From Actinomycetota bacterium (lineage in GTDB: Bacteria; Actinomycetota; Acidimicrobiia; Acidimicrobiales; AC-14), in assembly GCA_005888325.1 (NCBI GenBank), contig VAWU01000025.1, positions 10,196 through 58,434 of the forward strand: a stretch of 48,239 bases of DNA, given 5' to 3'. The notes beneath the pieces are model-generated. The model was not told where the DNA came from and did not search any database. It worked only from the letters and a program-made list of their open reading frames with translations. Positions 23,747 to 31,869 of this stretch are shown piece by piece. Within the stretch, counting starts at the first letter, position 1, and each line of letters starts with the position of its first letter. A program made the translations under genes and the position numbers.

Positions 23747-26005
23747 ATGACCCCGGACCTGGCGGGAGCGACCCTCCCGGACCTCCTCGCGCTCGCGGCG
23801 GAGGTGCGCGACGACGCCCACGGCACGAGGATCACGTACTCCCCGAAGGTCTTCATCCCGCTGACCCAGCTGTGCCGCGACCGGTGCGGCTACTGCACGT
23901 TCGCGAAGGCCCCGGCGCGCATCGAGTCGCCGTACCTCGCTCCCGACGACGTTCTCGCGATCGCGCGCGCGGGTGCCGCGGCTGGATGTCACGAGGCCCT
24001 GTTCACCCTGGGCGAGCGCCCGGAGGCGCGCTATCCGGTGGCCGCCGCGTGGTTGGCCGAGCGCGGCTACACCTCGACCCTCGACTACCTCGCCGCCATG
24101 TGCCGGCTCGTGGTGAAGGAGACGGGTCTGCTGCCACACGCCAACGCGGGTGCGCTCTTCCGCGACGAGCTGGCGGCGCTGCGGCCGGTGAGCGCGTCGC
24201 AGGGCATGATGCTGGAGTCGCTCGACCCCGCGCTCGACTGTCACCGCGGCTCGCCCGACAAGACGCCCCAACGCCGTTTGGCCACGCTCGACGCCGCGGG
24301 CGAGCTCGCCATCCCGTTCACCACCGGCATCCTCGTCGGCATCGGCGAGACGCGAGCGGCGCGCGTCGACGCGCTCGAGGCGATCGCGGCCTCGCATCAC
24401 CGTCACGGCCACGTGCAAGAGGTGATCGTCCAGAACTTCCTGCCCAAGCCCGGCACCACGATGCACGCCGCGCCGCCGTGCCCCGACGATGTGTACCTGG
24501 AGGCGATCGCGCTGGCCCGGCTCGTCCTGCCGCCCGACGTGCACGTGCAGGCCCCGCCGAACCTCTCGGAGGACTTCGGCCGCCTGCTGGGCGCGGGCAT
24601 CGACGACTGGGGCGGCGTGTCGCCGGTGACCCCCGACCACGTCAACCCGGAGCGCCCGTGGCCCGCGCTCGACCGTCTGCGCGAAGTAACCGAGGCGGCC
24701 GGCTTCACCCTCGCGCCCCGCCTCACGATCTACCCCGAGATGGCGCACGCTCCCGAGCGCTGGCTCGATCCGGCGATGCAGTTCCCGGTCCTCGACCGCG
24801 CCGATGCCGAGGGGTTGGGACGCGACGATCCCGTGTGGTACTCGGGGGGCGAGGGCCCGCCTCCGCGTCTGCTCCCCGCATCTCCGCGCGCCGGCGGCGC
24901 GGTCGGCGAGACGCTCGCCGGCGTGCTGTTGGGCCAGGAGCCCGACGTCGACGAGCTCGTCGCGCTGTTCTCGGCGCGGGGGGCCGAGGTGGCGGCGGTC
25001 GCCGAGGTGGCAGACGACCTCCGGCGCCGCGCCGTCGGCGATGTCGTCACCTGGGTCGCCAACCGCAACATCAACTACACCAACATCTGCACGTTCAAGT
25101 GCCGGTTCTGCGCGTTCTCGAAGGGGCCGCTCTCGCTCAACCTGCGCGGCGATCCCTACCTGCTCGGTATCGACGAGATCCAGCGTCGAGTGCTCGAGGC
25201 GGTCGATTTCGGCGCCACCGAGGTCTGCCTCCAGGGCGGCATCCACCCGAGCTTCGACGGCGACTACTACATCGACGTGTGCCGGGCGGTGAAGGCCGTC
25301 GCCCCCGCGATCCACGTGCACGGGTTCACCGCGCTGGAGGTCACGGAAGGCGCTCGGCGCCTGGGCGAGCCGTTGGCGGTCTACCTGCAGCGGCTCATCG
25401 ACGTCGGCCTCAAGAGCCTCCCCGGCACCGCGGCCGAGATCCTCGACGACGAGGTGCGCGCCGCCCTGTGCCCCGACAAGATCGACACCGAGGAGTGGCT
25501 CGACGCGCACCGCACCGCCCACGGTGTCGGCCTGCGCTCGAACATCACGATCATGTTCGGCTCGATCGAGCGACCGGTGCACTGGGCCCGTCATCTGGTG
25601 CGCACCCGCGCCCTGCAGAAGGAGACCGGGGGCTTCACCGAGTTCGTGCCCCTGCCGTTCGTGCACATGGCGGCTCCGATCTACCTGCAGCGCAAGGCGC
25701 GTCGCGGCCCGACCTTTCGCGAGACGCTCCTCATGCACGCGGTCGCACGGATCGCCTATCACGGGTGGGTGCCGAACATCCAGGTGTCGTGGGTGAAGGT
25801 GGGCCCCGACGGCGCCCGTCAAGTGCTGGCGGCAGGCGCGAACGACCTCGGCGGCACCCTGATGGACGAGAACATCTCGCGCGCCGCCGGCGCGTCGCAC
25901 GGCCAGCGCATGGACGAGCGCTCGTTCGGGGAGATCGTCGAGCCCCTCGGCCGTCCGCTCGAGCAGCGGACGACGCTGTACGGCCGGGTGGAGGCGGCGG
26001 CCTGA
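23747..26005 (+). CDS. fbiC: F420 biosynthesis radical SAM fusion FbiC (CofG-CofH)
   Basis: 752 residues making the F420 chromophore (FO, 7,8-didemethyl-8-hydroxy-5-deazariboflavin) from a ribityl-diaminouracil and tyrosine. The CofG half carries the radical-SAM cysteines Cys43, Cys47 and Cys50 (CRDRCGYC) and the CofH half Cys448, Cys452 and Cys455 (CTFKCRFC). FTTGILVGIGET in the first half and EVCLQGGIHPSF in the second are typical. Fusion of the two halves is characteristic of actinobacteria. The organism therefore makes F420. The downstream DUF2236 gene is coupled to it by a 4-base overlap. Confidence 0.97.
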   Translation: MTPDLAGATLPDLLALAAEVRDDAHGTRITYSPKVFIPLTQLCRDRCGYCTFAKAPARIESPYLAPDDVLAIARAGAAAGCHEALFTLGERPEARYPVAAAWLAERGYTSTLDYLAAMCRLVVKETGLLPHANAGALFRDELAALRPVSASQGMMLESLDPALDCHRGSPDKTPQRRLATLDAAGELAIPFTTGILVGIGETRAARVDALEAIAASHHRHGHVQEVIVQNFLPKPGTTMHAAPPCPDDVYLEAIALARLVLPPDVHVQAPPNLSEDFGRLLGAGIDDWGGVSPVTPDHVNPERPWPALDRLREVTEAAGFTLAPRLTIYPEMAHAPERWLDPAMQFPVLDRADAEGLGRDDPVWYSGGEGPPPRLLPASPRAGGAVGETLAGVLLGQEPDVDELVALFSARGAEVAAVAEVADDLRRRAVGDVVTWVANRNINYTNICTFKCRFCAFSKGPLSLNLRGDPYLLGIDEIQRRVLEAVDFGATEVCLQGGIHPSFDGDYYIDVCRAVKAVAPAIHVHGFTALEVTEGARRLGEPLAVYLQRLIDVGLKSLPGTAAEILDDEVRAALCPDKIDTEEWLDAHRTAHGVGLRSNITIMFGSIERPVHWARHLVRTRALQKETGGFTEFVPLPFVHMAAPIYLQRKARRGPTFRETLLMHAVARIAYHGWVPNIQVSWVKVGPDGARQVLAAGANDLGGTLMDENISRAAGASHGQRMDERSFGEIVEPLGRPLEQRTTLYGRVEAAA

Positions 26006-26760
26006 CCCGCAGCTCCGTCGGCGCACCCGGTCTCTTCCCCGCCGACGCGGTGATTCGCCGAGTCGACGGCGAGAGCGTCCTCCTCCTCGGCGGCGGGCGG
26101 GCGCTGCTTATGCAGCTCGCGCACCCGATGGTTGCGGCCGCCGTCGCCGAGCACAGCGGCTTCCACGCCGACCCGTTCGCCCGGTTGCAGCGCACGCTCG
26201 AGGCATCGTTCGCGATCGTGTTCGGCACGACCGAGCAGGCTCGTGCCGCCGCCGCGTCGGTGCGCTCGGTGCACGAGCACGTCGTCGGCGACGGCTACCG
26301 CGCCGACGACCCCGCGCTGTTGATGTGGGTGCACGCGACCCTCGTCGACACCGCGCTGCGGGTCCACGAGCGGTTCCTCCGGCCCCTCCCGGCCGCGGAC
26401 GCCGAGCGCTACTACGACGAGTCGACCGTGGTCGCCGAGCTGCTCGGCGTGCCCCGCGCCGCACAACCACCTGACCTCGAGGCGTTCCGTGCCTACGTGC
26501 GCGGGTGCATCGCGACCCTGGAAGTCAGCGACACCGCTCGGCGCCTGGCCCGCGACGTCCTGCATCCCCGCCTGCCGTGGCCGGTCGCGCCCGTGGCCGA
26601 GCTCGGGCGGCAGATCACCGTCGGGCTCCTCCCGGCGCCGCTGCGCGACCAGTACGGCCTGGGGTGGGACGGGCACCGCCGCCGGGCCCTGCTGCTGGCC
26701 GGGTTGGGCTCTCGCCTCGTGCTGCCCCGCGTGCCCGGGCTCATCCGGCGCGTCCACTGA
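26002..26760 (+). CDS. DUF2236/MpaB-type oxygenase family protein, probable CTG start
   Basis: 252 residues of the DUF2236 (MpaB, latex-clearing-protein-like) family, helical proteins some of which bind heme. Family patches: GLFPADAVIRRVDGESVLLL, ALLMQLAHPMVAAAVAEHSG, MWVHATLVDTALRVHERF. The family N-terminus (GLFxxDSV...) is included only if translation starts upstream of GTG 26050. In that frame the only candidate is CTG 26002. It overlaps the fbiC stop as CTGA and has GGAGG (25990-25994) seven bases upstream. The pairing with fbiC suggests, but does not prove, an F420- or redox-related role. Confidence 0.85.
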   Translation: MTRSSVGAPGLFPADAVIRRVDGESVLLLGGGRALLMQLAHPMVAAAVAEHSGFHADPFARLQRTLEASFAIVFGTTEQARAAAASVRSVHEHVVGDGYRADDPALLMWVHATLVDTALRVHERFLRPLPAADAERYYDESTVVAELLGVPRAAQPPDLEAFRAYVRGCIATLEVSDTARRLARDVLHPRLPWPVAPVAELGRQITVGLLPAPLRDQYGLGWDGHRRRALLLAGLGSRLVLPRVPGLIRRVH

Positions 26761-26775
26761 CGCGGTGGCAACCCG

Positions 26776-26949
26776 TTACTGCCAGTACTCCTCGGACAGC
26801 TTGCCCTCGATTGCCCGGATGTTGACGCGCGCGCAGTCGGTGCAGAGCCACGTGACGCGCCCAGCTTCGACCGCGAACGACCAGCCTGCGGGCATGCCCT
26901 CGTCGGGCGCCTCGGCGACGGCGCCGCAGAACGAGCAGGTCCGCGTCAT
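26776..26949 (-). CDS. Small zinc-ribbon-like protein
   Basis: 57 residues with two CxxC knuckles, CSFC near residue 5-8 and CTDC near 36-39, forming a probable four-cysteine zinc site. The remaining sequence is hydrophilic with one Trp-rich strand (AGWSFAVEAGRVTWLC). Similar small actinobacterial proteins are of unknown function. ATG 26949 is supported by TACGCT exactly six bases upstream (leaderless). It is divergent from the LOG-family gene and convergent with the DUF2236 gene, 15 bases apart. Confidence 0.85.
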   Translation of the reverse strand: MTRTCSFCGAVAEAPDEGMPAGWSFAVEAGRVTWLCTDCARVNIRAIEGKLSEEYWQ

Positions 26950-26955
26950 CAGGTC

Positions 26956-26961
26956 AGCGTA
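26956..26961 (-). promoter_or_regulatory. Leaderless -10 element of the zinc-ribbon gene
   Basis: TACGCT on the minus strand, six bases before ATG 26949. Confidence 0.55.
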
Positions 26962-26994
26962 ACGACGGCCGATGCGTGAAAGAGTGACCGCGGC

Positions 26995-28038
26995 ATGAAG
27001 TCCGAGCGCCTGCCCCGCCACCGCACCGGCGATCCCGATCTCGACCGTCGTCTCGTCGAGCTGCTCGACGCGGCGGGCGTCGAGCCGAACCGCGATCAGC
27101 TGTTCGAGATCCTGAGCTCGGTGGTGCGCCTCGCCCAGGACGGCGCCGAGCGGCTCAACCTGAAGATCACCAACGCCGCGCTGAAGGAGATGCGCAGCGC
27201 CTTCAAGGTGTTCGCGCCGTACCAGAACACGCCGAAGGTGACGATCTTCGGGTCCGCGCGCACGCTTCCCGACGACCCGCTGTACGCGCAGACCCGCGAC
27301 CTCGCCGCCGCGCTCGCCTCGCGTGGGTGGATGGTCGTCACGGGCGCGGGGCCGGGCATCATGGCCGCGGGTGCAGAGGGCGCGGGTCTCGAGCACTCGC
27401 TGGGAGTCAACATCCGCCTGCCCTTCGAGCAGGGTGCAAACCCGTTCATCGAGGCCGACACCCATCTCGTCGAGATGAAGTACTTCTTCACGCGCAAGCT
27501 CATGCTCCTGAAGGAGTCGGCCGGGTTCGCCGTCCTCCCCGGCGGCTTCGGGACGCTCGACGAGGCCTTCGAGCTGTTGACGCTCCTCCAGACCGGCAAG
27601 GCCGTGCCCGCGCCGATCGTGCTCCTCGAGGTGCCCGGAGGCACCTATTGGCACGCGTGGGAGCGCTTCATCACCGAGGTCGCGGCGCGCGGGCTGGTCG
27701 ACGCGGACGACGTCGCCTTCTACCGCATCACCGACGATGTCACGACCGCGGTCGACGAGCTCACCGGCTTCTACCGCAACTACCACTCCATCCGGTACGT
27801 CGGCGACCGCCTCGTCGTGCGCATGCGCGTCGCTCCGACCACCGAGGAGCTGGCGCAGCTCGACGCGGACTTCGCCGACATCCGCACGACCGGCCACCTC
27901 GAGGCCACGACCGCGCTGCCGCCCGAGGTCGCGGACGACGACGTCGTCGACCTCCCGCGCGTCGTGCTGCACTTCGACCGTCTCGCCCACGGACGTCTCC
28001 GGGCGTTCATCGACGCCCTCAACCGCCTGCAGGGTTAG
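26995..28038 (+). CDS. LOG-family (TIGR00730-like) nucleotide-binding protein, long form
   Basis: 347 residues. The Rossmann-like core has VTIFGSART (82-90), VVTGAGPGIM (114-123), the FTRK region (165-168) and the signature PGGFGTLDE (182-190) of the LOG/lysine-decarboxylase-like family, which hydrolyses nucleotide 5'-monophosphates of the cytokinin type or related substrates. About 80 extra N-terminal and ~100 extra C-terminal residues are of the longer actinobacterial subfamily. The substrate is unknown. ATG 26995 has only a weak AAAGAG upstream. Convergent with the glc operon across two hairpins. Confidence 0.9.
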   Translation: MKSERLPRHRTGDPDLDRRLVELLDAAGVEPNRDQLFEILSSVVRLAQDGAERLNLKITNAALKEMRSAFKVFAPYQNTPKVTIFGSARTLPDDPLYAQTRDLAAALASRGWMVVTGAGPGIMAAGAEGAGLEHSLGVNIRLPFEQGANPFIEADTHLVEMKYFFTRKLMLLKESAGFAVLPGGFGTLDEAFELLTLLQTGKAVPAPIVLLEVPGGTYWHAWERFITEVAARGLVDADDVAFYRITDDVTTAVDELTGFYRNYHSIRYVGDRLVVRMRVAPTTEELAQLDADFADIRTTGHLEATTALPPEVADDDVVDLPRVVLHFDRLAHGRLRAFIDALNRLQG

Positions 28039-28133
28039 CTGGTCGCTTCGCTCCCCCGGCCGGGGCCCCAACCCCGGCCTCCTCCCGAGCGTGGGGCCCC
28101 TACCCCACGCCGGGCCGTGCTCGCTGGTCGCTT
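28038..28133. repeat. Direct 11-bp repeats flanking the convergent intergenic region
   Basis: GCTGGTCGCTT occurs at 28038-28048 and again at 28123-28133, bracketing two GC-rich hairpins. The first copy lies just after the LOG stop codon, the second overlaps the stop codon of the opposing 67-aa gene. Confidence 0.8.
28058..28110. terminator. Two consecutive hairpins between convergent genes
   Basis: GGCCGGGG-ccccaa-CCCCGGCC (28058-28079) and GCGTGGGG-cccCTA-CCCCACGC (28089-28110) are two perfect 8-bp stems with six-base loops of nearly the same sequence. They lack U-tracts, as usual for actinobacterial terminators, and could stop transcription from both sides. Confidence 0.7.
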
Positions 28134-28335
28134 AACCCGGCCCGTCGTCGGGCTCGCGGAGGATGAACACCGCCTTCTCCACCGCCCGGCGGGCGCGGGT
28201 GAGGCGGCGCTCGTCGATGGGCAGCTCCGTGCCCCCCGCGTCGATCGACTCGCGCAGGCGGACCATGGCCAGGTCGGCGAGCTCCTCGGCGATGCCCTCG
28301 AGGCGCCGGCGCACATCGTCGAACTCACCCGGCAC
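28132..28335 (-). CDS. Small helical protein downstream of glcF
   Basis: 67 residues, charged and predicted helical (FDDVRRRLEGIAEELADLAM, then RRLTRARRAVEKAVFIL). No named family is recognised; similar short actinobacterial ORFs are annotated hypothetical. GTG 28335 overlaps the glcF end by 11 bases and has GGAGGA (from the last glcF codons) four bases upstream, which supports real translation. Its stop lies within the direct repeat that borders the terminator region. Co-transcribed with the glycolate oxidase genes. Confidence 0.65.
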   Translation of the reverse strand: MPGEFDDVRRRLEGIAEELADLAMVRLRESIDAGGTELPIDERRLTRARRAVEKAVFILREPDDGPG

Positions 28336-29509
28336 CGGGTCCTCCCAACGCGTCGTCGATCAGCTCGAAGGGGTGCCGCACGACGAGCCCCGCAGCGGCG
28401 AGGTGCATCACGCACCCGGGGTTGGCGCTCGCCACCACGGTCGCGCCACTCCGGCGGATGGCGCCGACCTTGCGGTCGCGGATCGCGCCTGCGAGCTCGG
28501 GATGCTGTGCAGCGTAGGCACCACCCGCGCCGCAGCAGAGGCCCTCGTCGTCCAGCTCGACCACGTCGACGAACGGTCGCAGCACGGTTCGCACGTGCTG
28601 GTGCGCCTTCTGCACGTGCTGCAGGTGACAGGGATCCTGCACGGCCACCGTCGGGCGTCGATGACGCGGGGCCGCCGGCAGTTGGTCGATGCGAGGCGCG
28701 AGCCACTCGCTCACGTCCTGCACGCGCGCCGCGAAGCGCTCGGCCTCGCGGGTGCCGACCAGGTGCCTGTAGTCCTCGAGCGCGGCGCCGCAACCGGCGG
28801 AGTCGACGAGCACGGGCGCATCCCCCGGCATCGACGACATCACCCGACGGGCGAGGGCACGCGCGTCGTCGAGCAGCCCGGCGTGGGCGTGCAGCGCGCC
28901 GCAGCAGTCCGCTCCCGCGCCGGGCAGGGCCACCCCCGCGCCCGCCGCGGTGAGCACGCGCACCACCGAGGCGTGCACCGGCCGCATCCACGCGTCCATC
29001 ACACATCCGGTGAACAGCCAGACATCGGTGCCGGTGGGCGCGAGCGTGGTGCGGCGCAAGGGCAGGCGCGGCAGACCGAGCCGGCGGGGGACGACGCGGG
29101 CTCGCTGGGCGACCGCGAGCGCGGTCGACGCCGCGAGGAGGAGGCGGTGGTGCCCGAGGATGCGGTAGCCCGCCCGCCGCCACCACGGCTGGTAGCGCGT
29201 CTCCCGGGCGAGGGTGTCGCGCGCGCCCTCCATCAGGTGGCCGAACGGCACCGACGACGGGCACACGGCTTCACACGCACGGCACTGCACGCACAGGTCC
29301 ATGAAACGGGTGAAGTCGTCGTCGAGCGGGCGGCCGTCGAAGTGGACGGCGCGCATCGCCGCGATGCGCCCACGCGGCGACGCGGACTCCTCGCCGGTGA
29401 CCCGATAGGTGGGACAGTGCGGCAGGCACAGCCCGCACGCCACGCACGCCACCAGCTCGTCGTCGTCGACGCGCAAGCGTGCGCCAGTGAGAGTCATCGG
29501 CCCGCTCAC
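28325..29509 (-). CDS. glcF: Glycolate oxidase iron-sulfur subunit GlcF
   Basis: 394 residues. Two ferredoxin-like [4Fe-4S] motifs are present: Cys22/25/28/32 (CVACGLCLPHC) and Cys73/76/79/83 (CVQCRACEAVC). Two CCG domains follow, with ADCCGALHAHAGLLDD and LCCGAGGAYAAQHPEL containing the paired cysteines that hold a further Fe-S site. It passes electrons from the FAD subunits to the respiratory chain. GTG 29509 overlaps the glcE stop (GTGA); ATG 29497 is an alternative. Third gene of glcD-glcE-glcF. Confidence 0.92.
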   Translation of the reverse strand: MSGPMTLTGARLRVDDDELVACVACGLCLPHCPTYRVTGEESASPRGRIAAMRAVHFDGRPLDDDFTRFMDLCVQCRACEAVCPSSVPFGHLMEGARDTLARETRYQPWWRRAGYRILGHHRLLLAASTALAVAQRARVVPRRLGLPRLPLRRTTLAPTGTDVWLFTGCVMDAWMRPVHASVVRVLTAAGAGVALPGAGADCCGALHAHAGLLDDARALARRVMSSMPGDAPVLVDSAGCGAALEDYRHLVGTREAERFAARVQDVSEWLAPRIDQLPAAPRHRRPTVAVQDPCHLQHVQKAHQHVRTVLRPFVDVVELDDEGLCCGAGGAYAAQHPELAGAIRDRKVGAIRRSGATVVASANPGCVMHLAAAGLVVRHPFELIDDALGGPGAG

Positions 29510-30372
29510 GCTTGACGGCCCGGGTTGAGCCGGCCCGTCGGGTCGAACGCGGCCTTGATCCGGCGGTGCAGGTCGAGCGCAGCCGGAGCAGGCGGGTCGA
29601 CCGGGTGCGGGAGGTGCACGATGCCGACGCCGATCTCCGCGACGAAGGCCCCCGTGAGCGCCCGCAGCTCCGACGGGCGCAGCGACCGCCGGCCCTCGGC
29701 GGGCACCGCCGGCGGTCCGTCGACCGGCGCCAGCCGGGCGAGGCGGGCCTGGTCGTCGACGTCGACCGGATGACCCTCGAGCAACACCCATGTCATGGAG
29801 CCGTCCCACAGGATCGACGTCGGACGGTACAGCTCCCGGTGGAGCGCGAACGGGTCGACCTCACCGGCGAACCACTGCGAGCGGGCGGGTCGGGGCCGGC
29901 ACCGCAGGCGCACCTCGCCGAGCAGGCCGATGGTGCCGAGCGAGCCGACGAGCAGGCGGCAGAGGTCGAAGCCGCTCACGTTCTTCACCGTCGGGCCACC
30001 CGCCTTGACGAGCGTGCCCTCGGCCGACACGTAGCGCGCCTCGAGCAGAACGTCGCGCGCCGGGCCGTAGCCCAGACGCCGCACTCCGCTCCGGCCGACG
30101 GCCAAGACGCCGCCGACCGTCGCGCCCGCCTCATCGGGCAACGCCACGAGCTGCCCGTGCGCCCCCACGACCTCGTCGACCTCGCGCACGGTCGTGGCCG
30201 CACCGCACCGGACGGTCATCTCGCCCGGCTCGTACTCGAGGATGCCTTCGGGGGCGCGCACCTCGCGCGTGCCGGGGGCGACCGCACCACCGACGTCCCA
30301 TTGCGTGCGTCCGCCCACGGCCGTCACCGGGCCCTCGGTGCCGACCGCCTCGGCGAACGCGGTCAGATCCAT
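29506..30372 (-). CDS. glcE: Glycolate oxidase FAD-binding subunit GlcE
   Basis: 288 residues, the smaller FAD_binding_4 subunit. Recognisable segments are EYEPGEMTVRCGAATTVREVDE, LPDEAGATVGGVLAVGRSG and VKAGGPTVKNVSGFDLCRLLVGSLGTIG (in parts), the last being the flavin-contacting loop. ATG 30372 overlaps the glcD end by ten bases; the open frame upstream is inside glcD. The C-terminus ends FDPTGRLNPGR, standard for the family. Works with GlcD and GlcF in oxidising glycolate or a related 2-hydroxyacid. Confidence 0.9.
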   Translation of the reverse strand: MDLTAFAEAVGTEGPVTAVGGRTQWDVGGAVAPGTREVRAPEGILEYEPGEMTVRCGAATTVREVDEVVGAHGQLVALPDEAGATVGGVLAVGRSGVRRLGYGPARDVLLEARYVSAEGTLVKAGGPTVKNVSGFDLCRLLVGSLGTIGLLGEVRLRCRPRPARSQWFAGEVDPFALHRELYRPTSILWDGSMTWVLLEGHPVDVDDQARLARLAPVDGPPAVPAEGRRSLRPSELRALTGAFVAEIGVGIVHLPHPVDPPAPAALDLHRRIKAAFDPTGRLNPGRQA

Positions 30373-31784
30373 ACGCCCTCGGGCACCCGCTGGAGGTCGC
30401 CGCAGCGCGAGCCCGCGGGCAACACCTTCGTCGGGTTCGACACACCGTCGGGATCGAACACGTCGCGCAGGCGCGCCTGCGCGTCGAGGTCGGCGGCCGA
30501 GAACAGGAGCGGCATGAGATCGCGCTTCTCGAGACCGATGCCGTGCTCGCCGGACAGCACCCCACCCGCTTCGACGCACGCGGTGATGATCGCGTCGCCC
30601 GCCGCCATCACCCGCTCCATCACGCCCGGCGTGCGCCGGTCGAAGACGATCAACGGGTGCAGGTTGCCGTCGCCGGCGTGGAAGACGTTCATCATCATCA
30701 GCTCGTGGCGCGCCGCGATCTCGTACACCGCGCGCATCACCTCCACCAGGCGGGTGCGCGGCACCACCGCGTCGTGCAGGTAGTAGTTGGGGGCGATGCG
30801 GGCGATGGCGCCGAAGGCCGACTTGCGCCCCTTCCAGAGCAGCGCCCGCTCGGCCTCGTCCGCGGCGACGCGCACGGTGCGTGCCCCGTGGGCCCGGCCG
30901 ATCTCGCCCACCTCCTGCGCGGCCGCGTCCGTGCCGGCAGGTAGCCCGTCGACCTCCACGAGCAGCACGGCCGCGGCATCGCGGGGGAAGCCCGCGTGCA
31001 CGAAGTCCTCGACCGCGCGCGTGATCTCGGCGTCCATCATCTCGAGCGCGGCCGGAACGTGACCCGCCGCGATGATCGCGGACACGGTCGCAGCGGCGTC
31101 CTCGACCGACGTGAAGTCGAGCAGGAGCGTGCGCACCGCGGGCGGGTCGGGCGTGAGGCGCACCGCGATCCGGGTGGCGATGCCCATCGTTCCCTCGCTG
31201 CCCACGAACGCGCCGCGCAGGTCATAGCCGAAAGGCTCGGCGTCGAGGCCGCCCAGGAGCGCGAGCGACCCGTCGGGCAGACACACCTCGATGGCCAGCA
31301 CGTGGGCGCTCGTCACCCCGTAGAGAAGGCAGTGCGGGCCTCCGGAGTTGGTGGCCACGTTGCCGCCCACCGAGCAGGACTGCTGACTCGAGGGATCGGG
31401 CGCGTAGTGCAGCCCGAGATGGGCGACCGCTCGCGTGAGGTCGAGGTTCAGGACACCCGGCTCGACCCATGCCATCCGTTCGTCCTCGTCGATCGAGAGC
31501 ACGCGCGTCATCTTGGTGGTGACGATCACGACCGGATCGCCGACGGGCACCGCCCCACCGGCGAGCCCGGTGCCCGACCCCCGCGGCACGAACGGGCGTC
31601 CGTGCGCCCGGGCGACGCGCACCGCCGCCTGCACCTCCTCGGCCGTGAGCGGGAAGCAGACCACCTCGGCGTGGCCCGAGATCGCTCCCGCGTCGCGCGC
31701 GTAGAGATCCAGCTCCAGCGCGCCCACCCGGACGCGATCGGGTGCGAGCGCGGCACGCAGGTCACCGACGAGAGCCGTGTCCAC
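30363..31784 (-). CDS. glcD: Glycolate oxidase FAD subunit GlcD
   Basis: 473 residues of the FAD-linked oxidase (VAO/FAD_binding_4) family. Flavin motifs: PRGSGTGLAGGAVPVGDPVV in the N-terminal domain, SVGGNVATNSGGPHCLLYG and GSEGTMGIATRIAVRLTP. The C-terminal domain has NVFHAGDGNLHPLIVF and GVLSGEHGIGLEKR with the metal/active-site histidines. GTG 31784 is chosen because TAGGTT lies exactly seven bases upstream (leaderless); a longer frame to 31838 would run into a large palindrome. D-lactate dehydrogenase or another 2-hydroxyacid dehydrogenase is possible, but the D-E-F set points to glycolate. Confidence 0.93.
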   Translation of the reverse strand: MDTALVGDLRAALAPDRVRVGALELDLYARDAGAISGHAEVVCFPLTAEEVQAAVRVARAHGRPFVPRGSGTGLAGGAVPVGDPVVIVTTKMTRVLSIDEDERMAWVEPGVLNLDLTRAVAHLGLHYAPDPSSQQSCSVGGNVATNSGGPHCLLYGVTSAHVLAIEVCLPDGSLALLGGLDAEPFGYDLRGAFVGSEGTMGIATRIAVRLTPDPPAVRTLLLDFTSVEDAAATVSAIIAAGHVPAALEMMDAEITRAVEDFVHAGFPRDAAAVLLVEVDGLPAGTDAAAQEVGEIGRAHGARTVRVAADEAERALLWKGRKSAFGAIARIAPNYYLHDAVVPRTRLVEVMRAVYEIAARHELMMMNVFHAGDGNLHPLIVFDRRTPGVMERVMAAGDAIITACVEAGGVLSGEHGIGLEKRDLMPLLFSAADLDAQARLRDVFDPDGVSNPTKVLPAGSRCGDLQRVPEGVWI

Positions 31785-31791
31785 CGGGGCC

Positions 31792-31797
31792 AACCTA
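31792..31797 (-). promoter_or_regulatory. Leaderless -10 element of glcD
   Basis: TAGGTT on the minus strand followed by seven bases and GTG 31784. Confidence 0.6.
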
Positions 31798-31827
31798 CCT
31801 GCGGGGCGGGCATTCGCCTCGCTTCTC

Positions 31828-31864
31828 GGTGCGCTCATCCACCGTCACGGTGGATGAGCGCACC
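31828..31864. repeat. 37-bp palindrome with perfect 18-bp arms
   Basis: The left arm at 31828-31845 starts GGTGCGCTCATCC and is the exact reverse complement of 31847-31864, with a single C between. It lies upstream of the glcD promoter and 27 bases before the point where homology to an M20 peptidase resumes in mid-gene. It may be a remnant of a mobile element or a rearrangement scar; it is long for a protein operator. Confidence 0.85.
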
Positions 31865-31869
31865 ACGAA

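Noticed and set aside
1742-31742. Many long open frames on the strand opposite clear genes (for example 2261-4273 and 23048-26026)
   Set aside because: They are Arg/Ala/Pro-rich shadows of GC-rich genes with strong homology on the other strand.
31742-31869. N-terminal extension of the M20 peptidase frame
   Set aside because: It overlaps the glcD coding start on the other strand and the palindrome, and has no resemblance to the peptidase N-terminus.
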